Assembly: GCA_024234505.1 (NCBI GenBank)
Contig: JACKOD010000003.1
Coordinates: 310,001 to 374,000 of the forward strand
DNA from: Hahellaceae bacterium
Lineage (GTDB): Bacteria > Pseudomonadota > Gammaproteobacteria > Pseudomonadales > Oleiphilaceae
DNA length: 64,000 bases
Direction of reading: 5' to 3'
Shown in pieces: positions 60,783-64,000 of this stretch (the stretch's first letter is position 1; the number at the start of each line of letters is the position of its first letter). The notes under the pieces were generated by a model. That model did no database searches. It had not been told where the DNA came from and saw nothing but the letters and a program-made list of their open reading frames with translations. Both the position numbers and the translations under genes were made by a program.

Positions 60783-63413
60783 ATGGGGAAATATCTTGTA
60801 ATTGTGGAATCTCCTGCCAAGGCTAAAACGATCAATAAATACCTTGGTAATGATTTTATAGTGAAGTCCAGTGTTGGGCATATACGTGATCTGCCATCCA
60901 GCGCGAATACAGCGAGTAGTTCGCCACAAGAGCGTGCTCGTCTCGCGGCGCAAACACGCAAGATGTCGCCAGAAGAAAAGGCGGCTTATAAGAAACAAAA
61001 AGCCTCCGAGCAGCTGATTGCGCGTATGGGGGTGGATCCAGAGCATGGGTGGGCCGCTCATTATGAGGTGCTGCCAGGCAAAGAGAAGGTCGTATCTGAG
61101 CTAAAGCGATTGGCTAAAAATGCTGAATTTGTTTACCTGGCGACGGACTTGGATAGAGAGGGAGAGGCAATTGCCTGGCACCTTCAGGAAATTATCGGCG
61201 GGGACGCTAATCGTTACCGTCGAGTGGTTTTCAATGAAATTACCAAGAAAGCCATTCAGGAGGCGTTTAATTCGCCGGGTACTCTCGATCTTTCAAGAGT
61301 TAATGCTCAACAGGCTCGTCGATTTTTGGATCGTGTCGTTGGTTTTATGGTTTCCCCGCTCCTTTGGGCAAAGATAGCGAGAGGGTTGTCGGCGGGGCGC
61401 GTTCAGTCAGTTGCGGTCAGATTGATTGTGGAGCGTGAGCAGGAGATTAGAGCGTTCGTTCCTGAAGAGTATTGGGAAGTTTTCGCTGATTTGCTTGCAG
61501 AAGGTTCAGGCACCGACAGGGCTCGCTTTCAGATTGTAAAAGTGGGTGATCAAACCTTCAGACCGGTTAGTGAAAGTGAGACCAGAGAGCATCTTGCAAA
61601 GCTTGAAAATAGTTCCTATAGCATTGCAAAGCGTGAAGACAAGCCTACGAGTTCAAAGCCTGGTGCGCCCTTTATCACCTCCACTTTGCAGCAGGCAGCC
61701 AGTACGCGGCTGGGCTTTAGCGTAAAGAAAACAATGTCGCTTGCACAACGGCTGTATGAGGCTGGTTATATTACCTATATGCGTACTGACTCCACTAATC
61801 TTAGTAAAGAGGCGGTGGACTCTTGTCGCGATTTCATTCTTCGGAAATTTGGTGAGCCTTATTTGTATTCAAGTGAGCGTACCTATTCGAGCAAGGAAGG
61901 GGCCCAGGAGGCGCACGAGGCTATTCGGCCGACCGAGGTCAGTCGATCTGCAGCAGAGATTCAAGGGCTAGAAAAAGACGCTGAAAAGCTTTATGAGCTT
62001 ATTTGGCGTCAGTTCGTTGCATGTCAGATGTCGGACGCCAGTTACATCAGTACCTCTGTCACGGTGCTGGCTGGCGACTATGTGCTAAAAAGTCGTGGGC
62101 GCATTATGAAGTTTGACGGGTATCTCAAGGTGATGCCTGCTCAAGGTAAAAAGGATGACGATGTACCGCTACCAGATCTGCAGGTAGGTCAAACTATGAT
62201 TTTGCAGACAATTGAGCCAAAGCAGCACTTTACCAAGCCGTCTGCGCGTTTTACAGAGGCTAGTTTAGTCAAGGAGCTTGAGAAGCGTGGCATAGGTAGA
62301 CCGTCAACGTATGCATCCATCATTTCCACTATTCAGGAGCGAGGGTACGCACGGGTTCAGAATCGGCGTTTCTATGCTGAAAAAATGGGCGATATTGTCA
62401 CTGAGCGTCTGGTGGAATCCTTTAGTGATCTGATGGATTACAGCTTTACTGCGAAGATGGAAGAGCGGCTGGATGATATTGCGACGAGCCGAACCAATTG
62501 GACCGATGTTTTGGATCAGTTCTATGAAGGGTTTCGTGCTCAATTAACGCAGGCAAGTTCTGAAACCGGAGGTATGAGGGAGAATCAGCCGACCAGTACG
62601 GATATTGTTTGCCCTTCATGCGGTAGGAATATGCAGATACGAACGGCAAGTACGGGCGTGTTTCTGGGGTGTTCTGGTTATGCTCTGCCGCCTAAAGAGC
62701 GTTGTAAAACCACGATCAATTTGATTTCGGGGGATGAGGTAGCCGAAGTTGATGATGAAGATGGTGAGTCTCGCTTGCTACGGATGAAACATCGCTGTAA
62801 TAAGTGTGGCACGGCAATGGAGAGTTACCTGATTGACGAAACGCGACGACTTCACGTCTGCGGTAATAATCCGGATTGTGCCGGGTATGAGGTTGAGCTA
62901 GGTAACTACAGGATAAAAGGCTACGAAGGTCCGGTACTGGATTGCGACAAGTGCGGCTCAGAAATGCAGTTAAAAACAGGTCGTTTTGGTAAATATTTCG
63001 GTTGTACCAACGCGGAATGTAAAAATACTCGCAAGTTGTTGCGCAGTGGGGAAGCGGCTCCGCCTAAAATGGAAGCCGTTGCAATGCCTGAGTTAAAATG
63101 CGAAAAGGTAGATGACACCTATGTCCTGAGAGATGGGGCTGCCGGTCTGTTTTTGGCAGCAAGCAAGTTTCCGAAAAACAGAGAGACTCGTGCCCCTTTA
63201 TTGAAGGAGTTATTGCCTCATCAAGCTGAGATCGACCCAAAGTATCATTACCTGTTTGATGGGCCATTACGTGATAGCGAAGGACGAGATTCGATTATTC
63301 GCTTTAGTCGCAAAACCAAAGAACAGTATTTGATGACTGAGGTAGAGGGTAAAGCTACAGGTTGGGCTGCTCATTTTTCGGATGGGGCGTGGGTAATTAC
63401 TGAGAAATCATAA
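60783..63413 (+). CDS. topA: DNA topoisomerase I TopA
   Basis: TopA relaxes negative supercoils by single-strand passage. The 876-residue protein has the TOPRIM domain (KYLVIVESPAKAKTINKYLG; DLDREGEAIAWHL), the catalytic Tyr in YITYMRTDSTNLS (near residue 330), QEAHEAIRPT and GIGRPSTYASII. The C-terminal zinc fingers are CPSCGRNMQIRTAS...C, CNKCGTAMES...C and CDKCGSEMQLKTGRFGKYFGC. Length is normal. It is divergent from the coiled-coil gene and followed by a strong terminator. Confidence 0.97.
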   Translation: MGKYLVIVESPAKAKTINKYLGNDFIVKSSVGHIRDLPSSANTASSSPQERARLAAQTRKMSPEEKAAYKKQKASEQLIARMGVDPEHGWAAHYEVLPGKEKVVSELKRLAKNAEFVYLATDLDREGEAIAWHLQEIIGGDANRYRRVVFNEITKKAIQEAFNSPGTLDLSRVNAQQARRFLDRVVGFMVSPLLWAKIARGLSAGRVQSVAVRLIVEREQEIRAFVPEEYWEVFADLLAEGSGTDRARFQIVKVGDQTFRPVSESETREHLAKLENSSYSIAKREDKPTSSKPGAPFITSTLQQAASTRLGFSVKKTMSLAQRLYEAGYITYMRTDSTNLSKEAVDSCRDFILRKFGEPYLYSSERTYSSKEGAQEAHEAIRPTEVSRSAAEIQGLEKDAEKLYELIWRQFVACQMSDASYISTSVTVLAGDYVLKSRGRIMKFDGYLKVMPAQGKKDDDVPLPDLQVGQTMILQTIEPKQHFTKPSARFTEASLVKELEKRGIGRPSTYASIISTIQERGYARVQNRRFYAEKMGDIVTERLVESFSDLMDYSFTAKMEERLDDIATSRTNWTDVLDQFYEGFRAQLTQASSETGGMRENQPTSTDIVCPSCGRNMQIRTASTGVFLGCSGYALPPKERCKTTINLISGDEVAEVDDEDGESRLLRMKHRCNKCGTAMESYLIDETRRLHVCGNNPDCAGYEVELGNYRIKGYEGPVLDCDKCGSEMQLKTGRFGKYFGCTNAECKNTRKLLRSGEAAPPKMEAVAMPELKCEKVDDTYVLRDGAAGLFLAASKFPKNRETRAPLLKELLPHQAEIDPKYHYLFDGPLRDSEGRDSIIRFSRKTKEQYLMTEVEGKATGWAAHFSDGAWVITEKS

Positions 63414-63503
63414 AGTGTATAGGGGGGGGTGTCTAAAGTGTAAATGACATGCTTCCCTTATCTTCAAACTGGGGGTTTAATCCTTTGTTTGTTGTGCATA
63501 AAA

Positions 63504-63531
63504 AAGGGGCATCTTATGATGCCCCTTCTTG
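63504..63531. terminator. Bidirectional terminator between topA and gltA
   Basis: Stem AAGGGGCAT pairing with ATGCCCCTT around a 6-base loop, with an A run on the left and T-rich sequence on the right. It serves both topA and the converging gltA. Confidence 0.88.
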
Positions 63532-63543
63532 TTGTCTCAGCGA

Positions 63544-64000
63544 TTACTTGCTGGGATAGTCTCTTTTGCTGTAGCCGGTATAAAGCTGACGAGGGCGGCC
63601 TATCTTGTAGTTGCCGCTCACCATCTCATTCCAGTGAGCAAACCAGCCAATGGTCCGTGACATAGCAAAAATCACAGTAAACATTGAAACTGGGATGCCG
63701 ATAGCGCGCAGGATGATGCCTGAATAGAAATCGACGTTGGGATAAAGCTTTCTATCGATAAAGTACTGATCTTCCAGCGCGATTTGCTCAAGGCGCTTCG
63801 CGATTTTCAATAATGGGTCGTCTTGCTTACCGAGCACAGAAAGAACTTCATCGCAGGTTTGACGCATAACTTTTGCGCGAGGATCGAAGTTTTTGTATAC
63901 GCGGTGTCCAAAGCCCATTAAGCGGAACGGGTCATTCTTGTCTTTGGCCTTGGCAATAAAGGTATCAATGTGTGCTTCGTCACCAATTTCTTCGAGCATG
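63544..64000 (-). CDS. gltA: Citrate synthase GltA (C-terminal part, truncated by window edge)
   Basis: Citrate synthase condenses acetyl-CoA and oxaloacetate at the start of the TCA cycle. About 151 residues of the C-terminal region are visible, including the active-site block RLMGFGHRVYKNFDPRAK (catalytic-type His), KKLYPNVDFYSGI-type sequence (RKLYPNVDFYSGII) and MSRTIGWFAHWNEM with PRQLYTGY at the end. The frame runs off the right edge of the window; the Met near 63999 is an internal residue, not a start. Confidence 0.95.
   Translation of the reverse strand, partial: MLEEIGDEAHIDTFIAKAKDKNDPFRLMGFGHRVYKNFDPRAKVMRQTCDEVLSVLGKQDDPLLKIAKRLEQIALEDQYFIDRKLYPNVDFYSGIILRAIGIPVSMFTVIFAMSRTIGWFAHWNEMVSGNYKIGRPRQLYTGYSKRDYPSK

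Overview
This window is chromosomal DNA from a motile gammaproteobacterium. It is dense with genes, has moderate GC, and reads best as a marine-type relative of the Pseudomonadales/Oceanospirillales. The evidence is gene order. The run queA-tgt-yajC-secD-secF-suhB-trmJ-cysE-iscR-iscS, then ndk-rlmN-pilF-rodZ-ispG-hisS-yfgM-bamB-der, is the order I know from Pseudomonas, and fadB-fadA-(hypothetical)-topA is also Pseudomonas-like. No insertion sequence, prophage, CRISPR array or rRNA gene was seen. Three single tRNA genes are present: Leu-CAA, Glu-UUC and Gly-GCC.

Layout. 1-7683: end of a flagellar rod/ring/hook operon (flgG partial, flgH, flgI, flgJ, flgK, flgL). 7926-14969: an accessory stretch with a secreted YHS protein, a DoxX-like membrane protein, two different ATP-grasp ligases coupled to an MFS-type transporter, a DinB-fold protein, an NRDE/TANGO2 protein and a YegD-type Hsp70. 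15014-15736: an orphan gene. 16094-36471: the long housekeeping block for queuosine tRNA modification, Sec translocation, Fe-S regulation, nucleotide metabolism, isoprenoid synthesis, histidyl-tRNA, the outer-membrane BAM complex and ribosome assembly. 36539-44316: pta, two c-di-GMP-type signalling proteins, a tiny membrane protein and ald. 44434-48439: tRNA-Glu, small periplasmic proteins, a CbiX/DUF523 pair, a TetR regulator and tRNA-Gly. 48654-51004: cheV, a MOSC protein and a CheZ-like protein. 51127-55779: uup, uspA and several unknowns. 56359-63413: fadBA, a coiled-coil membrane protein and topA. 63544-64000: the end of gltA.

The most interesting signals are losses inside otherwise conserved blocks. 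Between iscS and ndk, where the Pseudomonas order has iscU-iscA-hscB-hscA-fdx-iscX, there are only about 185 non-coding bases. IscS itself also stops about 20 residues early, losing the C-terminal tail that in E. coli binds the IscU scaffold. IscR and an IscR-type operator over a near-consensus promoter remain intact. Nearby, SuhB keeps the inositol-monophosphatase frame but has lost most metal-binding motifs, so it may persist only for its transcription (NusA) role. In the accessory part, the paired ATP-grasp ligases plus transporter look like a small uncharacterised peptide or amide pathway. A protein next to cheV carries a CheZ-like D-x3-Q motif.

Starts were adjusted where the ribosome-binding site or family alignment favoured an internal codon. 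Family assignments come from recognising motifs by eye; no database search was run.
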